Shown in pieces: positions 16,676 to 24,975 of a DNA stretch of 36,729 bases. The stretch comes from Sulfitobacter noctilucae. GTDB taxonomy: Bacteria > Pseudomonadota > Alphaproteobacteria > Rhodobacterales > Rhodobacteraceae. The stretch spans positions 1 to 36,729 of the forward strand of contig NZ_JASC01000010.1 of the NCBI RefSeq assembly GCF_000622365.1. Direction: 5' to 3'. The translations under genes and the position numbers were made by a program. The notes below the pieces were generated by a model. That model searched no databases, was not told the DNA's origin, and was given only the letters and a program-made list of their open reading frames with translations. Every line of letters starts with the position of its first letter. Within the stretch, counting starts at the first letter, position 1.

Positions 16676-17680
16676 ATGACGAACCGCCAGATCACTGTTG
16701 AAGAACTGCCTGCCGACGCGCTGTTGCCGGAACACTTCAAGCTTTCAGAGACCGACATGCCCGTGCCGGGTGACGGCGAATTGTTGCTGCGTGTCATCCT
16801 GATGTCGATTGACGCGGCTAATCGCTCTTGGTTGCGCGGGGCGACCTATCGCGCGGCTGTGAAAAAGGGCGATCCGATGCCTACCTATGCCATCTGCGAA
16901 GTGGTCGAATCGAACAACCCTAAACACAGCCCCGGCGACATTGTCGCCTCCGAAGCTGTTTGGGCCGATTATGTCACCGCCAAGGCACATAAAGTAGAGA
17001 AACTCCCCAAGGTAGAGACACTTTCCCACCTCATGTCTGTCTACGGGATTGCGGGCAAAACCGCCTATCACGGGCTGATGTCCATTGGTCAGCCTATGGC
17101 GGGCGAGACGGTTCTGGTTTCCGCTGCAGCCGGGTCGGTCGGCGGATACGTCGGCCAGATTGCCAAGGCTTTGGGCTGCCGTGTCGTGGGTATCGCGGGG
17201 GGTGCTGCAAAATGCAAATGGGTGGTCGATGAAATGGGCTTTGACGCCTGTATCGATTACCGCGAAGCGGGGCTGAGCAAGGCGCTGGCCGCCGCCTGCC
17301 CTAATGGTGTGGATGTATATTTCGACAATGTCGGCGGCAAGATTCTGGAATCCTCGCTGAACTTCATGAACGAAAAAGGTCGCGTTGTCTGTTGTGGGGC
17401 GATCAGCCAATACGACACCGACACACCCACAGGTCCGCGCAACCTGCCGGGTGTGATCGTGGTCAAACGGCTCAAGATGGAAGGCTTCATCGTGATGGAT
17501 TTCGCCCATAACGACGCCAAATGCATCCGTGCCATGCAGCATTGGGTCAGCACCGGCCAAATCAAAGTAACCGAAGATATCGTCGAGGGGCTTGAAAATG
17601 CGCCTCAAGCCCTGATCGGCCTTTTGGCTGGTGACAACAAAGGCAAGCGCTTGGTGCGTGTTGCCGCAGACCCAAGTTAA
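16676..17680 (+). CDS. MDR-family NADP-dependent oxidoreductase (CurA/leukotriene-B4 dehydrogenase-like)
   Basis: This 334-residue protein belongs to the zinc-free MDR subgroup with prostaglandin/2-alkenal reductases. The family features are RVILMSIDAANRSWL near 39-53, YGIAGKTAYHGL at 123-134, and the cofactor run AAAGSVGGYVGQIAK at 150-164. VDVYFDNVGGKILE is followed by RVVCCGAISQYD. The start ATG at 16676 is preceded by AGGACA; the frame is open further upstream, but there it overlaps the divergent phosphatase gene. The usual reaction is NADPH-dependent reduction of the alpha,beta double bond of enones or enals. It is followed after 10 bp by the MaoC hydratase, with which it is probably co-transcribed. 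Confidence 0.92.
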   Translation: MTNRQITVEELPADALLPEHFKLSETDMPVPGDGELLLRVILMSIDAANRSWLRGATYRAAVKKGDPMPTYAICEVVESNNPKHSPGDIVASEAVWADYVTAKAHKVEKLPKVETLSHLMSVYGIAGKTAYHGLMSIGQPMAGETVLVSAAAGSVGGYVGQIAKALGCRVVGIAGGAAKCKWVVDEMGFDACIDYREAGLSKALAAACPNGVDVYFDNVGGKILESSLNFMNEKGRVVCCGAISQYDTDTPTGPRNLPGVIVVKRLKMEGFIVMDFAHNDAKCIRAMQHWVSTGQIKVTEDIVEGLENAPQALIGLLAGDNKGKRLVRVAADPS

Positions 17681-17690
17681 GGAGACCGCT

Positions 17691-18161
17691 ATGTCCTCTC
17701 TCTCAGAAGCCCTGAAAATCAGCGAAGCCCAGATCGGCACCGAAGTTGGCGTGTCGAATTGGATTCTAGTCGACCAAAAGATGATCGATGATTTTGCGAA
17801 GACCACCTTTGACGAGCAATGGATCCACATCGACCCCGAACGCGCCGCCGCCGAAACGCCGTTTGGCGGGGCGATTGCCCACGGATTCCTGACGCTGTCG
17901 CTCGCCAGCCGTTTTGCCTACGACTGCTTTTCGATGATGCCCGGCCAGGTGATGGGCGTGAACTATGGCATGAACAAGCTGCGGTTTTTGAAACCCGTGC
18001 TGGCCGGCTCGCGTCTGCGGGGGCGGTTCACTCTGCAGGACGTGAAAGCACGGGATGCCACCAGCATGCTGCGCACCAATGCTTTGACCATCGAGATAGA
18101 GGGTGAAGAAACGCCGGCGCTCATCGCGGAATGGCTCGGGTTGGCGGTGTTCAAAGACTAA
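17691..18161 (+). CDS. MaoC-like (R)-specific enoyl-CoA hydratase
   Basis: This 156-residue single hot-dog-fold hydratase has the hydratase 2 motif beginning at Asp41, with His46 and Asp48 (DEQWIHID), then the PFGGAIAHGFLTLSL segment at 57-71. Length is normal for the PhaJ/NodN group. The start ATG at 17691 has AAGGAG upstream. The expected reaction is addition of water to a trans-2-enoyl-CoA to give the (3R)-hydroxyacyl-CoA, the substrate of the HSD17B4-like SDR at 10796-11722. Its stop codon overlaps the end of the convergent rep gene by four bases, so the catabolic and replication modules abut with no spacer. Confidence 0.92.
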   Translation: MSSLSEALKISEAQIGTEVGVSNWILVDQKMIDDFAKTTFDEQWIHIDPERAAAETPFGGAIAHGFLTLSLASRFAYDCFSMMPGQVMGVNYGMNKLRFLKPVLAGSRLRGRFTLQDVKARDATSMLRTNALTIEIEGEETPALIAEWLGLAVFKD

Positions 18162-19357
18162 AGATCGTCAAAAGAGTCAGGCTGTAGTTCCTGCCAGAAG
18201 GCCTTGATAGAGCCTGTATTGAGCGCTGACATCCAACCGTGGCGTTCAAAATCGGCGCGTGCATCAGGATCGGTGATCATCGTCATAAACAAACGCTTGT
18301 CCGCGTCACGCTGCGTGGGCGAGCGGGCCGCCACAAGGTCGCGAATACGCTCCAGGGATTTCGCACGGTCCGATGTGAGGGGCGCGGCTGTCTGCTCCTG
18401 CCCGCCAAACCCCTGCTTGAGTGCCGCAGACAGATAGCCGACTGGATTTTTGACCCCTGTCTGTGACCGCACATAGGCCATGCGTTCGGTCACCCGATCC
18501 TCGCCATGTTCCGCGATCCACTGGCGGGCCAAACGATCACTGACCCCCAGCGCCTGCAAATGGGCATAAATATCGGATTTCCGCGCCCCTGCCCCATCGT
18601 CCAGATCAAGGATCGCCAGCTGCGGATTCTCGGCAATCTTGAAACGGATGTCCGTCACGCTGCGCCCCCGTTTGCGAATCTCGGGCGTCACCACAATGTT
18701 CGACGTCTTGTTCACCTCGGCCACCGCAGGCTTGATGATCTTGGCGTTCAGATGCTTGTAAACACCGTAATAGGCACTGTCTTCGACCCCCATCAGCCGC
18801 CGAAACAGATCGAGGGCCCACCAACCGGTGCTTCCCGTTCGCACAAAGCGATAGCAATTCTCATAAAGCGCCAAGGCGTGGCCCGATGTAAATTTGCGCT
18901 GAATATTCAAGTTGATCAGAGCGAACACTTTGGGATCATTCAGCTTGGCGGCAAGCGCAGGCGAATAAGCGTATTCGCAGACCCCACCCTTCAGCCGCGC
19001 ATAGCTAAGCAGACTGGAAACCCCCCATTCCTGCTGACCCTGATCGTCCAGCATGTCCCATTCCGCCACAGTTTCGGCCAAGCCGCGCAAGGATGCCTTG
19101 AGCGTATCCATGTCGTTCGAATTATATCCGATCATCAGACACAGCGTACGCGCGTCAATCATATGAACCTGATTGGTGACCAGCGTATCGTAGGCATTGA
19201 GCAACAGGACGTTGCTGAGCTTGCGTTGCAAGAGCGTCAGCTTGCCTGAGACATGAATCGCCGCCACATGTTTTTTGACGGAGCCGCGCCGCAGCGATCC
19301 GGTGAGTGTATCCTTCGGGATATCGCCGGTGGTCCTTAGATTTTGTTTGGTCGCCAT
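18158..19357 (-). CDS. Plasmid replication initiator, Rep_3/RepB-like superfamily
   Basis: This 399-residue initiator shows two winged-helix segments typical of the Rep_3 family. An N-terminal VSGKLTLLQRKLSNVLLLNA segment lies near 36-55. A SGHALALYENCYRFVRTGST segment lies near 155-175, followed by a DLFRRLMGV helix. The C-terminal third is longer than in small-plasmid Rep_3 proteins and includes SDRLARQWIAEHG and NPVGYLSAALKQG. Start ATG at 19357 has only a weak ribosome site, which fits low, regulated expression. It is divergent from parAB, with repeat-containing DNA between. It should bind those repeats to open the origin and repress its own promoter. Roseobacter plasmids use a few phylogenetic classes of such solitary replicases; assigning one needs a tree. 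Confidence 0.85.
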   Translation of the reverse strand: MATKQNLRTTGDIPKDTLTGSLRRGSVKKHVAAIHVSGKLTLLQRKLSNVLLLNAYDTLVTNQVHMIDARTLCLMIGYNSNDMDTLKASLRGLAETVAEWDMLDDQGQQEWGVSSLLSYARLKGGVCEYAYSPALAAKLNDPKVFALINLNIQRKFTSGHALALYENCYRFVRTGSTGWWALDLFRRLMGVEDSAYYGVYKHLNAKIIKPAVAEVNKTSNIVVTPEIRKRGRSVTDIRFKIAENPQLAILDLDDGAGARKSDIYAHLQALGVSDRLARQWIAEHGEDRVTERMAYVRSQTGVKNPVGYLSAALKQGFGGQEQTAAPLTSDRAKSLERIRDLVAARSPTQRDADKRLFMTMITDPDARADFERHGWMSALNTGSIKAFWQELQPDSFDDL

Positions 19358-19873
19358 ATCGCCCTGCCCGCCGAATTGTGATCCGGTCTATGGGCGCTAA
19401 CCTGCGGTAATAGGCACCCGATGGCAAGACTTTCTTGGGTGCCCTTTTAAGATGCTTCTCACGCTGGCGCGGCTTATCTTATAGGTACCAATTTACAGGA
19501 TCGGTTTTGACCGACAGATTGGAAGAAGAGCCTATACAACGCCTTTCAGAGCCTATTTTAACTCTCCCTGAGGATGGGCACCTTATTTCCCGCGAATCGG
19601 CACCTATAAAACCGTAGACTGGTCCCTTTGCTCCCGTATATGGGTGCGCTTTATCCTGTAGGCGGGTGCTGTAAGACCTCTTTCTGATTGTTTTCAGGCG
19701 AAAATCCTGATGCAAACATCTTAAAGACCTGAAAGATTCTACACTTTGTCTGATGCTTCCTTACAGGATTATTTCGTTTTGAGTTGTCCTCACTCTTACC
19801 GATTCACAATTGGACACTGATGTGCGATAAAACTTAAAACATGCGTGGATAGAGCGCATATGATTGAGGTGAT
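19358..19873. other. Putative origin of replication and rep/parAB divergent control region
   Basis: These 516 bp contain no supported gene. The left half holds the iteron-like repeats (19408-19675). The right half, about 19676-19800, is more AT-rich and could be the unwinding region. It also has a TTTTC-AGGC-GAAAA inverted repeat (19691-19704), possible as a partition or regulatory site. The octamer TACAGGAT occurs at 19494-19501 and 19762-19769, and in reverse at 19653-19660. No perfect DnaA box was found. Confidence 0.65.
19408..19675. repeat. Iteron-like short repeats at the putative oriV
   Basis: Copies of GGCACC or its reverse-complement form GGGTGC occur at 19413, 19437, 19577, 19599, 19642 and 19664, with a variant GGTACC at 19484. 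Most are followed or preceded by an A/T-rich TTAT, CTATAA or CTTTTAA tail. Degenerate GAGCCTAT units start at 19528 and 19549. Several neighbours are 21-22 bp apart or twice that, placing them on one face of the helix, as is known for initiator binding sites. Confidence 0.6.
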
Positions 19874-21277
19874 ATGGCACTTACTCCGAAGGCTCCCCCG
19901 CCCCCGTATTTCAACATCGATCCAGAAAAGGCGGCGGCTCGTCTGTCTGAGCCTATCGATACGGCACGATTCGCAAAAGCCGCGAACTTTGCGGCCAAGG
20001 GCCGGGATGATCTGGCAAAACGTGGCTATGCGCCTGATGGCAAGAAGCGCCTGCGCAAGTTTTCGACCTGGGAAATCTGCCGCTATTTGATTGATGTGGC
20101 ACCTGCCCATCTGCGGCGCGTGTTGAAGGCACATCCCAACCTTCCTCAGGGGACGGGCGAAGCCGGGAGTAAGTGGTTCACGCTGGAAGAAGTGCTGCGC
20201 CTGCGCGAGCATTTCGTCACCGAGGGTGCCTCGAACAAGCAATACAAATCCTGGCGGCCGGAGGGGTTGCCCGCGAAAGTCATCTCTGTGGCGAATTTCA
20301 AAGGGGGCGTTGGGAAAACCTCAACCTGTGCACATCTGGCTATGTCCGCGGCTTTGGATGGCTATCGTGTGTTGGTGATCGACCTGGATAGCCAAGGGTC
20401 GCTTACCTCGATCATGGGCGGCAATGTGCCCGATGAATGGTCGACGGCCTTTCCTCTATTGGCCAAAGATTTTGCCCGTCACTTGCAGGGAGAAAATGCC
20501 ATTCGCCGCGCCAAGGGGGTGGCCGAACTACCGTTTGATGAAACCTTAACCGAAAGCCTTGGGGTTTCGCCGCGAAACCTGATCCAGGAAACACACTGGC
20601 CCAACATTGATCTGATCGGCGCGCAGCTGAACCTCTATTGGGCCGAATTTCAGGTGCCGGTTTGGCGGATGCAGGTGCGCAGCTGGCCGTTGTGGGACGC
20701 GCTCACCAATGCTCTTGAGGGCGAGGGGATACTCGATGACTACGATATCATTCTGCTCGATACACCGCCCGCGCTTGGCTATCTCACTATCAACGCGCTG
20801 GCTGCGGCGGATATTTTGCTGGTCCCCTTGGGCGCTTCTTTCCTTGAATTTGATTCGACAGGTCGGTTTTTCGACATGCTGTATTCCACCTTCGCCAGTA
20901 TCGAAGAGGGGGAGAATAGGGTCCGGCGACAAGATGGTTTGCCGGAAATGAAGTTTGAATGGGATGCCGTGCGGGCATTGATCACCCGATTTGATGCGGG
21001 CCAGCAGACCGATCTGGCAAATGTGATACAGGCCTATTTTGGTGATTTCATGACAACCTACCGGCAGGAAGTCACGGCCATGGTTGGGCAGGCGGGTGAG
21101 CAGGTGAACGGTATCTATGAGGCCGATTATCGAGAGTTCAACCGCGATACCTATGTCCGGGGGCGCGAAGCCTTTGATCGGACATGGGCCGAAGTGAAAG
21201 AGGTGCTGTTGGGCACGTGGTGGCGCGACTTGCAGGCGCTGAAAGCAGAGGAAGCGAGCGATGGCGAAGCGACGTAA
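19874..21277 (+). CDS. parA: ParA-type plasmid partition ATPase with N-terminal helix-turn-helix domain
   Basis: This 467-residue Walker-type partition ATPase has a deviant Walker A KGGVGKTS at 143-150 inside VANFKGGVGKTST, the A' segment VLVIDLDSQGS at 166-176, and Walker B IILLDTPPALG near 292-302. The first 130 residues form an extra domain with a FSTWEICRYL/WFTLEEVLRLREHF pattern. This is like the DNA-binding region of RepA from RepABC plasmids and type Ia ParA proteins, which also repress their own promoter. Start ATG at 19874 is preceded by GAGGTGAT. It overlaps parB by 17 bp. It moves plasmid copies along the nucleoid by ATP-dependent binding. Confidence 0.95.
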   Translation: MALTPKAPPPPYFNIDPEKAAARLSEPIDTARFAKAANFAAKGRDDLAKRGYAPDGKKRLRKFSTWEICRYLIDVAPAHLRRVLKAHPNLPQGTGEAGSKWFTLEEVLRLREHFVTEGASNKQYKSWRPEGLPAKVISVANFKGGVGKTSTCAHLAMSAALDGYRVLVIDLDSQGSLTSIMGGNVPDEWSTAFPLLAKDFARHLQGENAIRRAKGVAELPFDETLTESLGVSPRNLIQETHWPNIDLIGAQLNLYWAEFQVPVWRMQVRSWPLWDALTNALEGEGILDDYDIILLDTPPALGYLTINALAAADILLVPLGASFLEFDSTGRFFDMLYSTFASIEEGENRVRRQDGLPEMKFEWDAVRALITRFDAGQQTDLANVIQAYFGDFMTTYRQEVTAMVGQAGEQVNGIYEADYREFNRDTYVRGREAFDRTWAEVKEVLLGTWWRDLQALKAEEASDGEAT

Positions 21278-22334
21278 ACTGGAAACCCCGACGGCAGAAA
21301 CTTTGGGCAAGATCGAGGAGGAGTTTCGTCGCGAAACCCCATCGCGCCAGATGTCAGCCCCCATCGCTCAGGTCGCCGCAGAGGCGGCAGGCTCGTATCA
21401 GGTAGGAACGCCCGAGATGCGCCGCGACGAAGCGCAGGCTGCCGCGTTTCGTGTGGCAGAAGGGCAGGGGCGCGTCATCCTAGAGCTTCAGCTCGATGAA
21501 ATTGAGCCGCTGTCGATGCAGCGGGATCGAACCATCATGGACGATGAGGCGCTGACCGAGTTGGAAGACTCCATCGCTCTAAACGGGCTGCGCCTGCCGA
21601 TCGAAGTCTACAAGTTGAAAGATCCGAAAGGTGGCAAGCGCTATGGCTTGCTGTCCGGGTACCGCCGGTTTCTGGCGCAAAAGAACCTGGCTGCGCGTGC
21701 GGGGGGCGAGGGATTTGCCCGTATCAAATCTTTGGTCCGCGACCCTGATCAGATCGGGGGTGCCTTCGCCGCGATGGTAGAGGAAAACGAAATCCGACAG
21801 GATTTGAGCCATTACGAACGCGGTCGAATCGCTGTCATCGCAGCCCAGCAGGGCGCGTTCGCTACAACGGAAGACGCCGTCGCGGGCATGTTTGCAGCAG
21901 CGTCAAAAGCCAAGCGGAGCAAGATCCGATCATTTGCCCTTATCTTTGAGGAATTGGGCGATGTGCTGCAGTTTCCCGAGAGCCTTCGCGAGAAGGACGG
22001 TTTGCGCCTTGCGCAGGGTTTGCGCGCGGGCGCTGGGACCACGTTACGGGATGCGCTTGGTGCGGGGCAGGGGGCAAATGCCCGCGGCGAATGGGCGATC
22101 ATTGACAGGGTTTTGGCGACACAGAAGACCGAACCTACCGATCCGCGCCGCGGCGGACGCCCGAAGCAGAAAGCGGTCGCCGGGCTGCGCCTTGAAGGCC
22201 GATCCGGTCTGGTGCTGGAACATCGCACCGACGGAAAAGGCCATACAATTCGCTTGCGCGGTAGGGACTTGTCCGAGGACGCGCTGACCAAAGCGCTTGA
22301 GGCTTTCCTGAAAAGTCTTGACGCTGAGGCCTGA
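21261..22334 (+). CDS. parB: ParB/RepB-type plasmid partition protein
   Basis: This 357-residue centromere-binding protein begins MAKRRKLETPTAETLGKIEE, as RepB proteins of RepABC systems do. It shows the ParB N-terminal domain with YGLLSGYRRFLAQK near 127-140 and ENEIRQDLSHYERGRIA near 175-191. A central helix-turn-helix region and a C-terminal basic/dimerisation part rich in arginine follow. Start ATG at 21261 lies within the end of parA and has GAGGAAG upstream. It should load on a parS site and be moved by ParA. No convincing palindromic parS could be picked out by eye near the operon. No repC follows; replication is supplied by the divergent initiator instead. Confidence 0.94.
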   Translation: MAKRRKLETPTAETLGKIEEEFRRETPSRQMSAPIAQVAAEAAGSYQVGTPEMRRDEAQAAAFRVAEGQGRVILELQLDEIEPLSMQRDRTIMDDEALTELEDSIALNGLRLPIEVYKLKDPKGGKRYGLLSGYRRFLAQKNLAARAGGEGFARIKSLVRDPDQIGGAFAAMVEENEIRQDLSHYERGRIAVIAAQQGAFATTEDAVAGMFAAASKAKRSKIRSFALIFEELGDVLQFPESLREKDGLRLAQGLRAGAGTTLRDALGAGQGANARGEWAIIDRVLATQKTEPTDPRRGGRPKQKAVAGLRLEGRSGLVLEHRTDGKGHTIRLRGRDLSEDALTKALEAFLKSLDAEA

Positions 22335-22453
22335 GTTTTGACGTCCAGTGCTCAATAGACATCAGCCGTGATCCACTTTGTGACGCTGCGGAAGGGCTGG
22401 CCAGATTTGTTCTGACGGGTAGCTTTGCCCGAACCAAATACCGAAGGGCCAAG

Positions 22454-23134
22454 ATGATGCAATTAGACCAAGCCATGCAGGAACGCCGCTCGATCCGCGG
22501 TTTCAAGGACAAGCCGGTGCCGAAAGCGCTGTTGGAGGAAATCATCGCGCTGGCCAATCGTGCGCCGTCTTCGATGAACACGCAACCTTGGCATTTGCAT
22601 GTGCTGACGGGCGAGCCTTTGGCGAAAGTGCGCGAGGGCAACTCTACCCGCATGATGGAAGGTGTGCCGCCGGTGCGCGAGATCGTTGATCATGGCGCCT
22701 ATGAGGGGCCGCACCGCGACCGGCAGGTTGAGATCGCCAAACAACTGTTCGCCGCGATGGGCATCGCCCGCGAGGACAAAGAGATGCGGCTGGACTGGGT
22801 GATGCGCGGGTTTCGGCAGTTCGATGCGCCTGTCTCGATTGTTGTCACCTTCGATAAATCACTGGACGGTGGCACAATTGCGCATTTCGATCTGGGCGCT
22901 GTGACCTATGGTCTGGTCCTCGCCGCATGGTCGCGGGGCTTGGGCGCGGTGATCAACGGGCAGGGGATCATGCAGTCTCCCGTGGTGCGCGAACACGCGC
23001 AAATTCCCGACGATCAGGTGATTATGACCTGCGTCGCACTGGGATGGCCGGACGAGGAGTTCGCGGCGAATGCAGTGGTTTCAAACCGGCGTGACATCGG
23101 TGATGTGGCGCGGTTTATCGGCTTTGATGAGTGA
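22454..23134 (+). CDS. Nitroreductase-family FMN oxidoreductase
   Basis: This 226-residue member of the nitroreductase superfamily has the FMN-binding N-terminal ERRSIRGFKDKPVP at 10-23, ANRAPSSMNTQPWHLHVL near 34-51, and a C-terminal CVALGWPDEEFAANAV segment. The start ATG at 22454, or the adjacent ATG at 22457, lies after AAGGGCC. It is 119 bp downstream of parB, in a gap with only a single TGCGGAA half-site (22387-22393) of note. Family members reduce nitro groups, quinones, enones or flavins with NAD(P)H. The real substrate is unknown. With the nitronate monooxygenase-like gene it is one of two nitro-linked families here. Confidence 0.9.
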   Translation: MMQLDQAMQERRSIRGFKDKPVPKALLEEIIALANRAPSSMNTQPWHLHVLTGEPLAKVREGNSTRMMEGVPPVREIVDHGAYEGPHRDRQVEIAKQLFAAMGIAREDKEMRLDWVMRGFRQFDAPVSIVVTFDKSLDGGTIAHFDLGAVTYGLVLAAWSRGLGAVINGQGIMQSPVVREHAQIPDDQVIMTCVALGWPDEEFAANAVVSNRRDIGDVARFIGFDE

Positions 23135-23237
23135 CAACCTACTGTAAATAAAAGGTAAGTCTGAAATCTGCAGTTTCGGGCTGTCTTTGCCGCTCGGGCA
23201 GGTTAACCTTGCGCCAATAATACAAAGGACACCTGCC

Positions 23238-24827
23238 ATGCGCAACTTTCACGAGCCTAAACGTTCACCGATTTATGCGGCCAATGGGGCTCTCGCCACA
23301 TCCCATCCGCTGGCGACCCAAGCTGGGCTTGAGGTGCTGAAGCGCGGTGGCAATGCCGTGGATGCCGGGGTCACGGCAGCTGCTGTGCTGGCGGTGGTTG
23401 AACCAGCGATGACGGCAATCGGCGGTGACGGCTTTGCGCTGATCTCGAAGCCGGGGGAGGCGCTATATGGGCTGAACTCGTCGGGTCGCGCGGCCGCCGC
23501 GTTATCGACCGAAATGTTGATGGGGCAGGGGTGGTCCGCAATGGACGATGCCAGCCCGCATTCCGTGACGGTGCCGGGTGTGATCAAGTGTTGGGAGAGC
23601 CTGCTGGAAAGCCACGGGACCATCAGCATGGAAGAGGCGCTGCAACCTGCTATTCAAGCGGCGGAGCATGGCTTTGTTGTCTACCCCCGCGTCTGGACGG
23701 ACTGGAATGAATGTGTGGCTAAGCTGACCAAACAGGGGGTAGGGGGCCAGCATTATATGGTGGACGGTAAGGCGCCAAAGATGGGCACGGTTCACAAACT
23801 TCCCGCCTTGGCCGAAACACTGAAGATTATTGCCAAGGAGGGTGCCAAAGGGTTCTACGAAGGCGCTGTTGCGGCCGATATCGTGGCCGAGTTGAAGGCA
23901 CGCGGCGGCGTGATGACCGAAGAAGACCTTGCGGCTCATACCGCTGATCCCTGCACGCCCGTGGCGTCTGGCTACCGGGATATTGATCTGGCCGAGCTGC
24001 CGCCCAACGGTACCGGTATCACCGCGCAGATTATCCTCAACCTGATGGAGCGTTTTGACCTGACCGGGCTCGACCCGCATGGGGCGGAACGATTCCACCT
24101 TGAAATGGAAGCATCGCGCATCGGCTATGCCATTCGCGACACGCATATCGGCGATGAGACGACGATGGGTGTTACTGTCGACGCGCTGATCGACAAGGCT
24201 TGGGCCAAGGGGCTGGCGGCGACAATTGATCCGGCTAAGCGTAATAACGATCTGCCGTCCGCTGATCCGAACTTCACCAGCGATACGATCTATCTGTCCT
24301 GCGTGGACCGTGATGGCATGGCGGTCTCGCTGATCAACTCTGTGTTCAAAGGATTCGGTTCTGGCATCGTGACCGACAAGACCGGGATCACCTTGCAGAA
24401 TCGCGGCGCAGGGTTCCGGGTGAAGCCGGGCCATCCCAACACCATCGAAGGCGGCAAGCGGCCGCTGCATACGATCATCCCGGCAATGGCGATGCAGGGC
24501 GACAAACCGAAATATTGTTTTGGCGTCATGGGCGGACAGTATCAGCCGACCGGTCATACGCATGTCATCACCAATATGGTGGATTTCGGCATGGACCCCC
24601 AAGAAGCACTCGACAGCCCACGTATGTTCTGGCGCGAGGACGACACGATCGAGATCGAACCAACCCTGGGCCAGGACGTGTTCGACGGGCTGACCGCCAA
24701 GGGACATAAGATCGACTGGACCAAAATGCCCCACGGCGGCGGCCAGATCATCGAGATTGACCACGAAGAAGGCGTTCTGATCGCAGGCTCTGATCCGCGC
24801 AAAGACGGCTGCGCGATGGGGTACTAA
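23238..24827 (+). CDS. Gamma-glutamyltransferase-family protein, YwrD-like, with atypical nucleophile motif
   Basis: This 529-residue Ntn-hydrolase proenzyme-like protein begins MRNFHEPKRSPIYAANG, without a signal peptide, so it is probably cytoplasmic. The family hallmarks are GGNAVDAGVTAAAVLAVVEP near 52-72, TAIGGDGFALI near 75-86, LPPNGTG near 255, and RPLHTIIPAM plus GVMGGQYQPTGH in the C-terminal half. The processing threonine is Thr350 in SDTIYLSCVD. The classic motif has T-T-H or T-S-H there, so the second and third residues differ, as in YwrD-type proteins. It may hydrolyse gamma-glutamyl or other amide bonds. The start at 23238 has AAAGGA upstream and is preferred to a frame 17 codons longer. 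Confidence 0.92.
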   Translation: MRNFHEPKRSPIYAANGALATSHPLATQAGLEVLKRGGNAVDAGVTAAAVLAVVEPAMTAIGGDGFALISKPGEALYGLNSSGRAAAALSTEMLMGQGWSAMDDASPHSVTVPGVIKCWESLLESHGTISMEEALQPAIQAAEHGFVVYPRVWTDWNECVAKLTKQGVGGQHYMVDGKAPKMGTVHKLPALAETLKIIAKEGAKGFYEGAVAADIVAELKARGGVMTEEDLAAHTADPCTPVASGYRDIDLAELPPNGTGITAQIILNLMERFDLTGLDPHGAERFHLEMEASRIGYAIRDTHIGDETTMGVTVDALIDKAWAKGLAATIDPAKRNNDLPSADPNFTSDTIYLSCVDRDGMAVSLINSVFKGFGSGIVTDKTGITLQNRGAGFRVKPGHPNTIEGGKRPLHTIIPAMAMQGDKPKYCFGVMGGQYQPTGHTHVITNMVDFGMDPQEALDSPRMFWREDDTIEIEPTLGQDVFDGLTAKGHKIDWTKMPHGGGQIIEIDHEEGVLIAGSDPRKDGCAMGY

Positions 24828-24835
24828 CGCTTTCT

Positions 24836-24876
24836 TGTGGCGCGCTGCGATTATGGAGAGAGTTTAGAGCGCCACA
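24836..24876 (+). repeat. Eight-bp inverted repeat after the GGT-like gene
   Basis: TGTGGCGC (24836-24843) and GCGCCACA (24869-24876) are perfect inverted copies with a 25-base spacer, starting nine bases after the stop codon. It could be part of the transcript end or a protein site. No T run follows directly. Confidence 0.45.
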
Positions 24877-24891
24877 TTACATAACTCTGAT

Positions 24892-24914
24892 TATGCCGCA
24901 AAACGGCATATTTT
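24892..24914 (+). terminator. Candidate rho-independent terminator of the GGT-like gene
   Basis: TATGCCG (24892-24898) and CGGCATA (24904-24910) form a perfect seven-bp stem with a CAAAA loop, followed by four T residues. It lies between the GGT-like gene and the promoter of the acyl-CoA ligase operon. Confidence 0.5.
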
Positions 24915-24930
24915 GCATTTGCGGAATGAC

Positions 24931-24947
24931 GTTCCGTTCTGCGGTAT
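24931..24947. promoter_or_regulatory. Candidate IclR-family operator, box 3
   Basis: GTTCCGT-TCT-GCGGTAT fits RTTCCGYTNTGCRRWAY at all 17 positions, though its own symmetry is weaker than in boxes 1 and 2. A reversed half-site GCGGAAT lies just upstream at 24921-24927. The box directly abuts the likely -35 element of the acyl-CoA ligase operon. Confidence 0.55.
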
Positions 24948-24975
24948 TGGCATGTGGAGATTTCCTGCCTAGTCT
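24947..24975 (+). promoter_or_regulatory. Candidate promoter of the acyl-CoA ligase/beta-oxidation operon
   Basis: TTGGCA (24947-24952) and TAGTCT (24970-24975) are 17 bp apart, about 67 bp before the ligase start. The -35 element shares one base with the candidate operator just upstream. Match to the sigma-70 consensus is moderate. Confidence 0.4.

Noticed and set aside
19680..19870. Possible DnaA box in the TGTGCGATAA sequence near 19820
   Set aside because: It has two extra bases relative to the TGTGNATAA consensus and stands alone.
22335..22453. Search for a parS centromere downstream of parB
   Set aside because: No long palindrome of the GTTNNCNGCNGNNAAC kind or similar is visible; only a single TGCGGAA half-site, which may be chance.
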